Shown here: piece after piece, positions 1 to 12,415 of the stretch
How positions within the stretch are numbered: position 1 is the stretch's first letter
Layout: every line of letters starts with the position of its first letter
Source of the DNA: Saccoglossus kowalevskii
Taxonomy: Eukaryota; Hemichordata; Enteropneusta; Harrimaniidae
Length of the DNA stretch: 25,713 nt
Direction of reading: 5' to 3'
Assembly (NCBI RefSeq): GCF_000003605.2
Contig: NW_003129855.1
Coordinates: 931,424 to 957,136 of the forward strand
Notes under the pieces: model-generated
What the model was told of the DNA's origin: nothing
What the model saw: only the letters and a program-made list of their open reading frames with translations
Databases searched by the model: none
Program-made: the position numbers and the translations under genes

Positions 1-405
1 GAGAAAGATAAGTACAGATACTTGTGAAGTAATCAATGCCGCGAAATGTAATTGAGTGTATTCGTAAAGTAATCAACCGTAAGAAAGTTAATTGAATGTA
101 TTTGTCAAATACTCCACAGCTGGGAGGGTAACTGAATTATTTATCAAATAACCAAGTGTTGATAAGATACTCAATGTAATCAGCAATAACAAAAATGTAA
201 CTGAATACTTTTGTCTAGTAATCACCAGTGAGGAAGGTAACTGAGTGTATTTGTGAAGTAATCAACACTGAGAAAAAGTAACTGAATGTATCTGTCAAGT
301 AATCACCAGTGAAGAAGGTAACTTAATACTTTTGTGAAGTAATCACCAGTGTGGAAGGTAACTTAGTGTATTTGTGAAGTAATCAACACTGAGAAATGTC
401 TCTGA
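1..405. repeat. Degenerate 40-bp minisatellite
   Basis: The phrase GTAACTGAGTGTATTTGTGA followed by AGTAATCAACACTGAGAAA recurs every 40-41 nt (anchor GTAA/GTTA near 47, 87, 128, 197, 237, 278, 318 and 358). There are about ten copies, more regular to the right (190-405) and decayed to the left. The array runs off the left edge. It has no open frame across copies. Confidence 0.85.
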
Positions 406-869
406 ATGAATGTCTTCCACGATTTTTTAATGAACGGCGAAAAGTTATAATAAAAGGAGTTTTTTCTACTTATCATAATTGTGAACATTATGGAGTGTAA
501 AAAACCCCGACATGGTTCATATGTTATTGGCCGCTATAGAGTGTTTTCTCCCCGATGCAGAATTGAAACTCTTCTCTGTCACACTCACATCACATGACAA
601 GTGCAGTGTGTGAGAATACGTAGCATATTAATCGTCATCTAAGCTTTTCAAGTTATAAATCCTAGCTGTACATAGGGTTCACAAAAAAAAGAATGAAATC
701 ATTTGTTGCTGAAAAGAGATATGTTCGTCGTGCAGCGCTTTCGAAACAATGTATATACATTTTATAAGCGTTGTTGTGTACATAGCGTGAGACGACACAT
801 CGCGACGACTAGCGTTTATTTGTTTTGTAGAAACACAGTTACTGTATAGAAAAAATGTCCCAAGTTCCT
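406..869. other. No feature seen
   Basis: AT-rich sequence with stops in all frames. I see no gene, repeat or convincing promoter. Confidence 0.6.
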
Positions 870-910
870 AATAAAATAAAATAAAATAAAATAAATAAAA
901 TAAAATAAAA
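869..910. repeat. (AAAAT)n pentanucleotide microsatellite
   Basis: About eight units of AATAA, interrupted once by a four-base unit. It produces the artificial low-complexity reading frame on the minus strand. Confidence 0.9.
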
Positions 911-3173
911 CTGTCATCAGTTACCGTAAAAACGTCACCTGTTGTCGTAACAAGTTCTACAATCTGGACGATGGAGGGCGGTAGATAATAAGATCGTGTA
1001 AACGAGTATTTGAAATAAATACGAACAAGAGTTGAGTGCAACTCTATTCTGAATGCGCAATCTCTAGCTAAATATGCACATTTACAATTGGAGCGCACCG
1101 TTAATTACTTACCTAGATATTGCCGTATCACAATTGGTAAAACAATAACCGCTGTCTGAATCTAAACTGACGTTTCCAATAAGCTTCGCCAAATGGATGT
1201 ATCTTATAAGGCTTTACCAATCACGAATTTAAAATGAGCAACAAATTAAAGGTTGAGGAGAGTGCGGTGATTCTCATACTCAAACACGATCTACGTAAAG
1301 GCATTAACGCACACTCGACCAATGACAATCCTTGAACGGTTCACCTCAAGAGCACATGAAATCGATGTGGCATAACTTGAAATAGATCACAGCTGAAGCA
1401 TTATGGGAAACGTGAAAGCTGTGGATTCTCGAAAGAGACATTTTAGCCCTGAAATGCGGTGAATAAAGACCCTTTTAGTTCTGAATACCGTTACTACGGT
1501 TGTTAGACAAACCGTAACACTCAACATTAGGACTAAGCAGGACATCGTGTTTACGTTGTTTTTAAGTTCCATGCAATAAATTCACAGTAGGCGATAATGT
1601 TAAAACATGGAAAGCTATCCAGTCGAACGCACAACGTTTTTTCGTAAAAGATTGATTGGTCAGGATTTTAAAATAAAACTGTAAACAGTAACATTATGGG
1701 AGTTTAAACCCCCAAAAATCACAGGTCGCCGTTTGGAAACAGAATGATTTTCGCTAAAATTCCACTTGTAAATCCCTTTATAATTTTTTTTTCAAAATTT
1801 CGTACCTGAGTGACCCGACAGCTTAATAGAAATTAGAATTGTACTGTGAAAATTATACAAACACGTGACAGACAAATTATGGTATTTCATTCCGCTCATG
1901 TCTTTGTTAGTGGGAATCGTCAAACATGTCTCTCGTTTTTGTTTTGTTTTTTTTTATTTCTCAAAATATCATTCTATCGCATACTAAATTCATTCTTATT
2001 CTGAACAATACGATCTAGGTTAATTGGAATGCGCATTCCTGACAACCTTGTATCTGACCAACTTTATTTATTCAACGATCGCCAAGGTATGATAGCCAAA
2101 ATAAACATCATTATAGGACTGTGGTATGCACTGGCCCGGCTTGTCTTCTATCAGAATCCTCTCGGGGAAAATACGCCTGGATACCATATTTATAATATAA
2201 ACATGGTGTTTAGTTGCGTGTGATTCCAAAACACGCAGAGAATCCTCATACTTCAAACTTACAGCTTACGTGTGGCAGTTCACCGCTTTTATCACGCCTT
2301 ATCAAGTCCGCGTGTTTGTCGGTGTACCATGACCATGGGTTGAGTGCCTGTAATCTGAATACTCTCCCGGTTGCCACGTTAAAGATGTGCCGGATAAAAT
2401 ATTCAATTAAAATATCCGCGGATAATGATGGAAACAGGCTGTTAAACATACTTGGTACAACACATTGTACACTGATGTCAACAACTTGTCATCTGGTTTA
2501 AGTTCATAGCATTGATACCAGTCATCAGAAAAGACAAGAGGTTGCAATACGGCGACAGGCATGTTTTTTTGAAAATGCTAACGCTTGGACGGTGAGAGCG
2601 GAAATAAATTTTAAGACATTACAGAAATATTACAACCTTGCGTGGTATAAATACGATAGTAAAATGTAAATATTACTTCAATAAATCACATCTACAAATC
2701 CACCACTGTGGTAGGATGATACACTGGTGTATTTTAAATATTTATCTTATTGTACAACTTCGCTCTCATCACAATATACTGTAACTGGGATTGTGATATC
2801 GAATCTTAACTCACAAATTCCGACAGATAAATCATCCAAGTGACATTTATATTGCACTGGTGTAATGGTATAATGCGTAATTTTACTAGAAAGGAATGCG
2901 GTAAGATACCTTTTAACTGCAGTGTACTTGTAGTGAGAACAACGTTGTGTAAACATTTATAAAATATGTAAAAATCTAACTAAAGTATGAGACTACCTCA
3001 AAAACAAGTTCTCACATATGATACACACATTAAATGTGTGGCGAATGTTAGTGACTTTTTGCGTCTTACCAAATTGTATCCACTGTGCACATTTACTACC
3101 TAGGTCAAGGTTCAATGTAAACGATTTCTTAGTTAATTGCAAATAAATCTCCCGACTAAACAAATTTGACCTG
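911..3173. other. Intergenic DNA, no gene recognised
   Basis: All frames are short (under about 95 codons) and have no recognisable motif. T-rich runs occur near 1785 and 1936-1960. Small overlapping ORFs at 2029-2501 exist on both strands, with no sign of which, if any, is real. Confidence 0.55.
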
Positions 3174-3193
3174 ATATATATATATATATATAC
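3174..3193. repeat. (TA)n microsatellite
   Basis: About ten TA units directly left of the satellite array. Confidence 0.9.
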
Positions 3194-3194
3194 A

Positions 3195-4690
3195 CGATGG
3201 TACACGATATTACAAAGTTACGGAGTATTTACTCTGCAATTGTTACATAGTATTACAGCACTACATAATTTAAATTATTAGTACACGTATTGTACATTAC
3301 GTAGTATATACGGTGCAAATCGTACACAGTATTACAAGGTTCCGTAGTATATACGTTACAATTAGTACGCAATATTACAACGTTGCCTAGTACATACGGT
3401 GCAAATCGTACACAGTATTACAAGGTCCCTTAGTATATACGTTACAATTACTACGCAATATTACAACATTACGTAGTATATACGGTGCAAATCGTACACA
3501 GTATTACAAGGTCCCTTAGTATATACGTTACAATTAGTACGCAATATTACAACGTTACGTAGTATATACGGTGCAAATCGTAAACAGTATTACAAGGTCC
3601 CTTAGTATATACGTTACAATTACTACGCAATATTACAACATTACGTAGTATATAGGTGCAAATCGTACACAGTATTACAAGGTTCCGTAGTATATACGTT
3701 ACAATTAGTACGCAATATTACAACGTTGCCTAGTACATACGGTACAAATCGTACACAGTATTACAAGGTCCCTTAGTATATACGTTACAATTACTACGCA
3801 ATATTACAACATTACGTAGTATATACGGTGCAAATCGTACACAGTATTACAAGGTCCAGTAGTATATACGATACAATTAGTACGCAATATTACAACGTTA
3901 CGTAGTATATACGGTGCAAATCGTACACAGTATTACACAGTTTCGTACTATACACGTTACAATTAGTACGCAATATTACAACGTTACGTAGTATATACGG
4001 TGCAAATCGTACACAGTATTACAAAGTTTCGTAGTATATACGATACAATTAGTACGCAATATTACAACGTTGCCTAGTATATACGGTGCAAATCGTACAC
4101 AGTATTACAGTTTCGTACTATATACGTTACAATTAGTATGCAATATTACAACGTTACGTAGTATATACGGTGCAAATCGTACACAGTATTACAAGGTCCC
4201 GTAGTATATACGTTACAATTAGTACGCAATATTACAACGTTGCCTAGTACATACGGTGCAAATCGTACACAGTATTTACAAGGTCCCTTAGTATATACGT
4301 TACAATTAGTACGCAATATTACAACGTTACGTAGTATATACAGTGCAAATCGTACACAGTATTACAAAGTTTCGTACTATATACGTTACAATTAGTACGC
4401 AATATTACAACGTTACGTAGTATATAGGTGCAAATCGTACACAGTATTACAAAGTTTCGTAGTATATACGATACAATTAGTACGCAATATTACAACATTA
4501 CGTAGTATATACGGTGCAAATCGTACACAGTATTACAAGGTTCCGTAGTATATACGTTACAATTAGTACGCAATATTACAACGTTACGTAGTATATAGGT
4601 GCAAATCGTACACAGTATTACAAGGTTCCGTAGTATATACGTTACAATTACTACGCAATATTACAACATTACTTAGTACATACTATATTA
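3195..4690. repeat. Satellite array: 43-bp monomers alternating as an 86-bp dimer
   Basis: Two related 43-bp monomers alternate. Type A is GTACACAGTATTACAAGGT, CCCTTAGTATATACG, TTACAATTA. Type B is GTACGCAATATTACAACGT, TACGTAGTATATACG, GTGCAAATC. About 17 type-B units can be counted from 3293 to 4690. Both edges (3195-3290 and 4670-4800) are strongly decayed while the centre is nearly uniform, as expected from unequal exchange. Variant patterns (GTTGCCTAGTACATA, a 1-nt deletion giving TATATAGG, CTACGC for GTACGC) recur at intervals of several dimers, showing a longer higher-order period. The palindromic core GTATATAC lies in most units. It is non-coding. Confidence 0.95.
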
Positions 4691-7512
4691 CGCTGTATTT
4701 ACGGTAATAATGGTAAACATTATTGCAACATTAGATCGCATATATACCGTAGTACTGGTACACGATATGTACGGTACCAGCATACTACTATGGAACACAC
4801 TACATTTGTTTCTGATAGCATTTTTTGTTGTTGCAGTTGAATATGTGTGAATACCAATTTCAGGGTATATTGTAGGTTACCATGGTAGCAATGCGCCACC
4901 GTAAGCAGTGTTTGTTTTGTCTTCAAAAGTACACTTTTTTTCTATCTTCTATCTATAATTGAGTACGTACATCGACAGTTAGTCCGTGTTCTCAGGGAAA
5001 AAGAACGGATTCTTGCTTATGGGAGGACATAATGACTCCCTCTGCGTCTACACCTCACAGGGGTAATTAAAATGGCGTGTCATTGATTGTACGTACGAAG
5101 TTCAAATAATCAAAACCCAGGGCAAGACGAGAACCGGGAGTTAATTGATAGCAGTAGTGGCATAGTTGGTCGTGTCACGTGACGCAAGTGTCGTTTACCA
5201 AGACATCGGTGTTATACTTGAGAGAAACTTAATTTCTTCTAGAAGCAAAAAAGTATGATTTACATTTAAATGAGAATAACTTGTGTGACTGTGATCTATT
5301 AATCTAAATAAACATGAAATGTATCTGGTACAATAGATGTATAGATTAGGGATAAACCATTTAACCAAATATATCAATTTTAGAAATCTATACTTTAAAG
5401 AGGATGCGTGAAAGGTCTGTGAGGTCTACTTATCAAAAGCCAACCTCCGCTTAGGTCGGCGTTTCCAGTGTTTTTTAAGCCACTTTTATAGCACAACTAT
5501 AGTTATTACAATGTTATAGTGTTTTGATGCGACAGTTCTGATAATAAAAACTGCACATATACCTGGAAACACATACTACGCAAGTCATACTGGAATGGAT
5601 GTGAATCTACGAAATTCATAACGGAATTGGTGTCGTACCACGCAAGTCATTCTGGAAAAATTCATCGTATTTTATGATATAAACCTGTGTTCGTTTTCCT
5701 ATCTCCACAGTTGCCATTCGTCATAGTACCAGCCGTTGAAGAAACAGATGATAACGAAAACGGGCAAACCAAAATGAAATTATGGTTTTAAATGAACTTC
5801 AGAATAATCAGTATCTCTTTTTAATACTGAAAATATTAGCGATTGGCTTGAAACAAAGTGAATTGACAGGATAATTGCGGTAAATTGCGAGTCTCTACAC
5901 GCGTTGATGATCACGACCTTATTCCCATGCCACACGCTGTCCCACCCTGGTGCCACACACACAATCAACTGTGCCTCTGTATATCCTGGCAATTAGTCAA
6001 TTCCACGGGTCTACACGTGTTCTGATTCGGATTCTGAAAACTCGACCACACTACTACGATAATGGCTAGTTTGTGACTAATGTAGAATTTGTATATGACT
6101 TCGTGTTTATAAAGGCGCCAATGCTTTGAAGTAAAATATTATGTCCACTTTCTGACACAAAACTTTCATATTCTATTAGATTAGATCGGTTTGTATTGTT
6201 TGCATTACTCATTCTAACGATGCATGCAACAGTATTCACATGGGAAAATATAGCGTGAATATGAACCGCAATTCAAGTCACTAATGGTGAAAAAATACTT
6301 CGCAGGAATACGATTCCCAGTGCACTTTGAATCGTAAAGTTTGGACAAAGATGTTTACATCGTTTATACACATCTATATGGGTCAGTACGCAGGGAAGTC
6401 GTATTGGTTATAATGTTATCAACAATTTGACTTGTATACGGTGATATGAATCTAGTGGTCACGTGACATGCCATGACATGACATTGACACGTGGTTAACA
6501 TTGGTGGCAAATTTTGACCCGCCGGTACGGTATTACGCCTCGGATATCAATCAATAAAGATAAGATGTGCACTGAAATTTCGAACTTCATTCGACTGTCG
6601 ATTGACAAATATAACACGTCTGTCGTTTTAAAGTGCGGCTGAAACATTGGTATGTAGTGAACTTAACTTTTACTCGTGCGTGTTTTGTATGTACGTACGC
6701 TACCCACCCTGGTTGATTGGAATATACGCATCGCTCTTTTTCGAATGGTGTTAAGAATGAATGAGTCAATCGTTTCTGTGGCCGTGACTGCACTGATTCA
6801 CCCAACATTACTTTGAAATGAGAGATGATAAATTTTTATGCCGAAGAGAATTACCATTTCACGGCCAAAAAAACACGAATTTACAGAATGGATAAAAACT
6901 GTGAAGCAACAATTAGTAAGGATTTCTCCCGAAAACGAATGCTTTAGAAATGACTTACCGGTTTTAAATACCAATAATTTTTCGAACACAGATCACGTAG
7001 AGTTGATTAGCTCAGATATAATAGTTGGGATCAACCTGGTCGTTGGCTGTAATTGTTTTAAATATGAGGAGCGGCTTCGAATGTTGGTGCCTACGTGAGC
7101 GGCGTCACCGCTCTGAAGTGAATACATCCAATCAGGGCGGGAGTTGCTGTACTGCGCGACTGTGCTATGCATAGTCAGTCCATGCGGGATTCAGACTGCA
7201 TTATAGTAGAAAGTCATTGTAAGATTACGCGTTATTCTAGACGGGCAATGTAGTCGGGCAATGTGAGATTCAACCTGCACCGTACTATATATCAATAATA
7301 TTGACAGTTCCCAGGAGATTTAAAAGGAATGACGTACAAGACAGTGAATCGATCCAGAATTGAAATAGCAATGGTAACATATAGCACTTCGATTTTTTCA
7401 TTAAGTACAATTTCAAGTACCTTTTTTTTATTCTCGGTCGATAAACAGAGAAAAGAATTAACTACACATATGCATGAATTGTGAATGAATAAATATATAA
7501 ATTACAGGGTTC
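4691..7512. other. Intergenic DNA, no gene recognised
   Basis: 4691-4800 still resembles decayed satellite (TACCGTAGTACTGGTACACG and similar). Beyond that I find no coding signal. A short direct repeat, CGCAAGTCAT(A/T)CTGGAA, occurs at 5579 and 5641. An 86-codon ATG frame lies at 6838-7098 with no recognisable family. A CCAAT plus GC-rich motif is at 7128-7143, and a 6-bp stem (GAGCGG/CCGCTC) at 7097-7113. Confidence 0.5.
7128..7143. promoter_or_regulatory. CCAAT box adjoining a GC box-like motif
   Basis: CCAATCAGGGCGGGAG joins a CCAAT box and a GGGCGG Sp1-type site, 15 nt after a small GC-rich hairpin (7097-7113). This is the one promoter-like spot in the left half. No transcript or gene downstream can be recognised on either strand, so it remains a motif match only. 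Confidence 0.25.
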
Positions 7513-7547
7513 AGATGATATATAGTTTACCAGGAAGAGTGACAATT

Positions 7548-8400
7548 TGGAAGAATTCTAGTTAAATAAAGGTTTTTTTGAGGATGTGATTTCTTACATC
7601 ATTCCCGAATGCGATCAGATCATTCTGGTCATACTTGCGACATCGCCAATTATAAATCAAATAACTCCTGAGATTTCACAGGCGGTAATTAACAACTTTG
7701 ATTCACTTTTATGAGCTGTGAACTACAGTTTGTTCTCATTCAGGACATGACGTACGTTTTTCTGGCACCCAATCCCACGTCCTTGGCGCGACCCGGCCAG
7801 TATTGTTATTAAGGTTTGTCTCAATGATGTTCTTCACACGGAATGTAACATTCTTTAATTTTTGGATCGCCGTGGTAATAGTGAAAGATTTAGAGTTTCG
7901 GAGATCAAAAAGGCACATTGCTTGCATCCGATGTGATGTTATCCAATCCGTAAACAAATTATCGTCTGGGACAGCTCGGATCAGTCGAGGTTACACCAGC
8001 AGTCATCGTGACGAGAGAGTGTATTATGGAACGACATTAACATTTATGAAACCCAATCCAAATATCATTAAAAATAGTACATTCCACACAATAATATAAT
8101 TTACGTCACATACGAAGTTTTTTTCGCAGTTTTCCCGGGATATTCATCTTACCATTCCCCCTGGATTGATTTACTCCGAACCGCGGGATGTTTCGTTAGT
8201 GGTATGAGGTACACGTATATCTTATGCGGACTCTGACGTTCTCCGCTGAACCACCAATACCAAATTTTGGTTTTATTTTTGTAGTAATAAAATAATTTTC
8301 AGGGAAATGTACGTAACTTTGTAAGTAAGTGCATTACATAGCAATAACAAATCAAATCATTTGGGGCATGTTATTTTTGTGAAGTTATTACACTAGCTTT
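7548..8400. repeat. Duplicated segment, copy 1
   Basis: Collinear and in the same orientation as 8864-9740, offset 1327-1356 bp, with many small indels. Shared anchors are TTACATCATT (near 7595), CATTCTGGTCATAC, GCGGTAATTAAC, TTATCCAATCC (7939), CGTTCTCCGCTGAAC (8237) and AATCATTTGG (8356). On the minus strand about 26 codons (around 7760-7855) remain aligned without indel or stop in both copies, including NIIETN and RTW. Of the changed codons, most are non-synonymous, so constraint is not shown. It could be an old segmental duplication or two copies of an unknown transposon. Confidence 0.85.
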
Positions 8401-8863
8401 CCCCAAGGATTCAACATCTGGGAATGAGAACATTAGAACACCCGTATCAGCCACCAACATGAGAAGTAAAGCAAGTAAACAACACGAATACACGACAGGG
8501 TAAATACTATATTCAATCAAAGTAAATTTCTACTGCGTGAGTGAGTGCTCGTCGGTGCGAGTCACACACATAGTTCATGATTACTTTGCTTTGTTATTTA
8601 CACTGCCGTGTATTCGGTGTTTTTTTTTTACTAGAAAACGTCGTTTTGAAAGCCGACCGTAACAGTCGTACCCCGTCTTTACAAACAATATCAACTCGGT
8701 GCTTAGAAAACAGAACACGCGTAGCAATAACAACACTCAGTAAACCACTGTTTGTTTGTACCGTGATTGTATTGTAGATAGTGAAAAAGGTGTATCTTCG
8801 ATGATGTTATCTTCGTCGCTATTTCTCTTGTGATATATACTTGAAAGTGAAATAATATTAAAA

Positions 8864-9740
8864 GAGTTCTCGTTAAATCAAATTGTATATAGTCATCATG
8901 TTTCTCCAGGATGTACTTTATTACATCATTTCCGATTGCGAACAGATGGTGTCATTCTGGTCATACTAGGCAATTATAAATCAGTCGTCAAAATGCAGAT
9001 GCGGTAATTAACAGCTTTGGATCCCATTTATGAGCAATAAACTTCAGTTCAGTTCTCATTCATGTCACATGACTCACGTTTGCCAGACTCTATATTGACC
9101 ACGTTCCACGTCCTCTGTGTGACCCGGTCAGCATTGTTATTATGGTTGGTCTCTATGATATTTTCCACATGGAATGCAACATTCTCTATTTTGTACTTTG
9201 CCATGCTGTTAATAATGACAGATTTCTAGAGCGTTGTTGGATCTAATGACATAGCAAGCTTGTAGTATTGTTACCCCTTGATGTGGTGTTATCCAATCCA
9301 TAAACAAATCATCGTCTGGCCGGCGTCTGAGACGCGGAGAGAGCTTGGCCACTCGAAGTTACAGCAGTAGTGGTCGTTGGGAGAGAACGCTCTAATGTAC
9401 GAAAATGGGCATCTACAAATGCCACGCAAACAAATCCAAATATCAATGAGAATTGTAGAATTCACACAATAATCCAACATACGAAAATTCTCTGCAGTTT
9501 TCACCAGGATAATTATCGGGCCGTCCACCCTTAGTTTATTTACCGTGAACTACGGGATGTTTCAGTTGTATGGGAAATGCTGGCGTTCTCCGCTGAACTG
9601 CCTGTACTCGTACCAGATTGTGTGTGTGGATATTTTTGCAGTAATGAAAACACATTCGCAATGAAATTTCGTGATTTTGACGTAATTGGGATATATAGTC
9701 CAATCATTTGGAGCATAGCAGTATTTGTGTAGAAGATTTG
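8864..9740. repeat. Duplicated segment, copy 2
   Basis: Diverged direct copy of 7548-8400. The alignable anchors are TTACATCATT (8921), CATTCTGGTCATAC, GCGGTAATTAAC (9001), TTATCCAATCC (9289), CGTTCTCCGCTGAAC (9584) and AATCATTTGG (9712). The 460 bp between the two copies (8401-8863) show no corresponding sequence. Minus-strand reading frames here are short and differ from copy 1 beyond the 26-codon block. Confidence 0.85.
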
Positions 9741-11447
9741 TGTATTGTAAAATTAATATACTAGAACCATAATGAGTTGGCATTTGATCTTTTCAAATCA
9801 TTCACATTGGAAAGCCGCATTGATTCCCTCCCCCAAACTAAACAATCTTGCAAGAAAACGTGGTGGACGTTTACTTAATAAAATAGGATATTAAGAATAT
9901 TCGTCAGTCACGAATTCGTGTAAATAGTTCGTCTGACACTTACTCTACAGTTAGTCGGAAATTCAATTTCTTGACTTACACTGGGTTTCGGAAAAAAGTA
10001 TCTACAGGGAAAAATAGAAAAATTATTTATTAAAATAAATCCTACACACAATTGATAGAGAGAAGCAAACCCCAATTCCAGTACAGTACATTACAAGGAA
10101 GCTCAAAGCCAAGCGAATGGAAAAACAATTTTGCACAGTACTTCAACCCCTTTAAATTATAACACATGACGTTGAATTTTGACATGTAACTGATATCATA
10201 TGCCTGGAGCTCTGCAAAGTTGAACTGGGTTTTGGTACGGACTGAACCATGTGTATCCTTGAAATGAAACATTAGCTCAAAACATACGACGGTGTAATTA
10301 CCAGAGAAGATGCAACCCATGCATATGTTATCAGAAAGTGAAGAACCTGAAGATTTATTCTCGAGAGATGTTTTGTTTTTTGCTTTTTCAAAAGCTTTTG
10401 GTCGGTGGCCTGTGCACACTCAAAATGTGCTACCCCATGTGCCAATGGTTTAACCTAACAAAATTCTGAATATCGTTGCGGACCATCTTATCTCGAAAGT
10501 GAATATTCAGGCGACGAGGGCAGTTATTTAAGCAAAAAAGAAAGGTCAGAAAAGAAATTTCAACAATCACGATAATCATCAAAGTTGGCTATTGTATCAA
10601 TCAATTAAAGGTCAAGGCAAAGTTTTGGTATAATTGCCATCTTTATTTTTTTCAAGATAAAAGTGAAATTTATTATTACATGTATTTACAACTATTTCAT
10701 TTTATTCACCAAATTCTGGTCAGCTTTGTTCCCGCCTAACGATTTCAACGTTTCTGGTGAGATAATTTTCCAAGATGGCTGCCTTGTGACATGTCATTTT
10801 TTTCGTATTCAAAATGATGTGATTTATCCAAAGAATTGCAGTTTCTCAGAGAAATTACACCTAGACTCGGTCTAATTGAGCAGAGGGAGGTTAAGCTAAT
10901 CTTCACTCTTGGTCGTCTTTAATATAACCATGGTATAACATAGACAGACTGGTTGTTTATTTATCTTGTTGCTTGCAACAGTTTCCTTGTAGTAATGAGA
11001 TTATTAATTTTCCGACATTCGAAATAATGAATGTGAGCCACTTACTCGGTCGGACGTCAAATCTCGCACATGTTTAAAAAAACGCAAAGATAACACACGG
11101 TGCCAGAAAAATATAATCTTGAATACAGGAAAGGCCTTGAAACACCGCGCGTTGTTAAATTGGGGAAATTTGATTAAAATAAACAAACAAATCAATCAAC
11201 CAATTAACGAAAAGAACTTGTATAGCAAAATGATTCAATGCGCAATACTGTTCAACGACGCTAAACAAAGAGAGATGGGGCTTAACATCCTTTAAATTTT
11301 GCAACTGACTGGCCCACTTCGGGTGGTAGGAAGTGCTTGCGATAAAGCCCGATAACTGTATGATTTGACTTTACAATGCGGTACATAAAGTATACATTTA
11401 TCATTTGAACCAAGTACGCCATACAGAGCCAATGCTGTTAAAAAGCT
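9741..11447. other. Intergenic DNA with one unexplained long open frame
   Basis: No recognisable gene. On the minus strand 10419-10042 is open for 125 codons stop to stop. It has no ATG at its start (the first codon is GTG directly after TGA), so if coding it would be an internal exon. Its sequence (LQAYDISYMSKFNVMCYNLK and neighbours) belongs to no family I know. Confidence 0.4.
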
Positions 11448-11451
11448 ATAA

Positions 11452-11750
11452 AGGGCGGTGGTCGTCGCGCTGCGCAAGTGCGACATTTGTGTTGATAAAC
11501 ATTGATATTCCCACAATCAAATGCGCTCTTCTAATTGAAATCACAAATATGAGCTTTGACCTGGGCGCTACTTACACTAACTACCGCCGGTGACTCCTTC
11601 GATCTCTTCCAATAACCTAAAAATACCCCATTAAAGCTTGGTAACGTCTAAGTTTTCACTCGTTGATCTGCGCAACAGTCAAAGTCGCCATATTTGTTTA
11701 TGTGTGACCCCATATATCTCGCGCAGGCATGGCGCGACGACTACCGCCCT
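11452..11750. mobile_element. MITE-like element flanked by TTAA (long variant)
   Basis: About 299 bp bounded by inverted termini. The left is AGGGCGGTGGTCGTCGCGC then TGCGCAAG. The reverse complement of the right is AGGGCGGTAGTCGTCGCGC then CATGCCTGCGCGAG. The right flank is TTAA (11751-11754) and the left flank is a decayed ATAA. The interior is non-coding. The termini share AGTCGTC and TGCGC with the elements at 13588, 14691 and 19750, suggesting mobilisation by one transposase type. Confidence 0.8.
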
Positions 11751-11754
11751 TTAA

Positions 11755-12415
11755 AGACCATGAACGGAACTGTATATTGTATTCAGTACGGTACAGTCAG
11801 CCAGTAAAATTTCTTGCGAATGCAGATGATTTGACTTCCTGTCACGTGCCCTAATTCTAGCCGCAGTGATGGCCGCGATTTTGTTGGACATGTTGAAGTT
11901 GCGTGATATTTTTGAATAGAGGACATTATTACAGCAGTAAAAATACTTGATACAATAGCATGAACGTGTGTTTGACAGACATTTTTAGTAACAAATTTTT
12001 GAATACAAACCGATTTTCTTGGATGATATTCCATTGACCCACAGGTTAAGTCAATGCACTTTCTGAGTGTGTTAGACATCAAATGTTACTCCAATGTAAC
12101 GTGCAGAATTGAATTGAACTGAACGGGAATGTTAATATGATTAATGGAGCAAGGCGTATGGTTGAATTTAAACCATTACTTAATTGAAGTTTATTTTGTG
12201 GGACATCCATGCTTTAATTTTAGACGTAATAGTTTTGTTAAGGCAGTGTTTGTGTTAACGTAATGTGGTTGCTACGTAAATGTAGAATAGAAGCGAACCA
12301 ACAACTTAACATTGAAGTACTCCACGTTTCAAGGGTTGGAAATTTGACAGAAAACAGATTGACATTTATTATCTAAACAGGATTAAATCTATTTCAGCAA
12401 AGTATCTTCAATGCC
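11755..12415. other. No gene recognised
   Basis: A minus-strand open frame of 99 codons overlaps the right end of the preceding element (11783-12082) but has no recognisable domain. The rest is AT-rich with stops in all frames. Confidence 0.5.

Noticed and set aside
3195-4690. Regular short repeats resembling a CRISPR array
   Set aside because: The units are continuous tandem 43/86-bp satellite monomers with no unique spacers, in animal DNA without cas genes.
6455-6496. Two CACGTG-like sites flanking ATGACATGACAT
   Set aside because: Short, low-complexity, and without an associated gene. Considered chance.
7000-7045. TTAGCTCAG stretch reminiscent of a tRNA A box
   Set aside because: No acceptor stem, anticodon arm or GGTTC box follows at the right spacing.
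6838-7098. 86-codon ATG frame starting MPKRITISRP
   Set aside because: No family recognised, overlaps a similar-length antisense frame, and the length is not exceptional for this amount of AT-rich sequence. Kept only as a mention.
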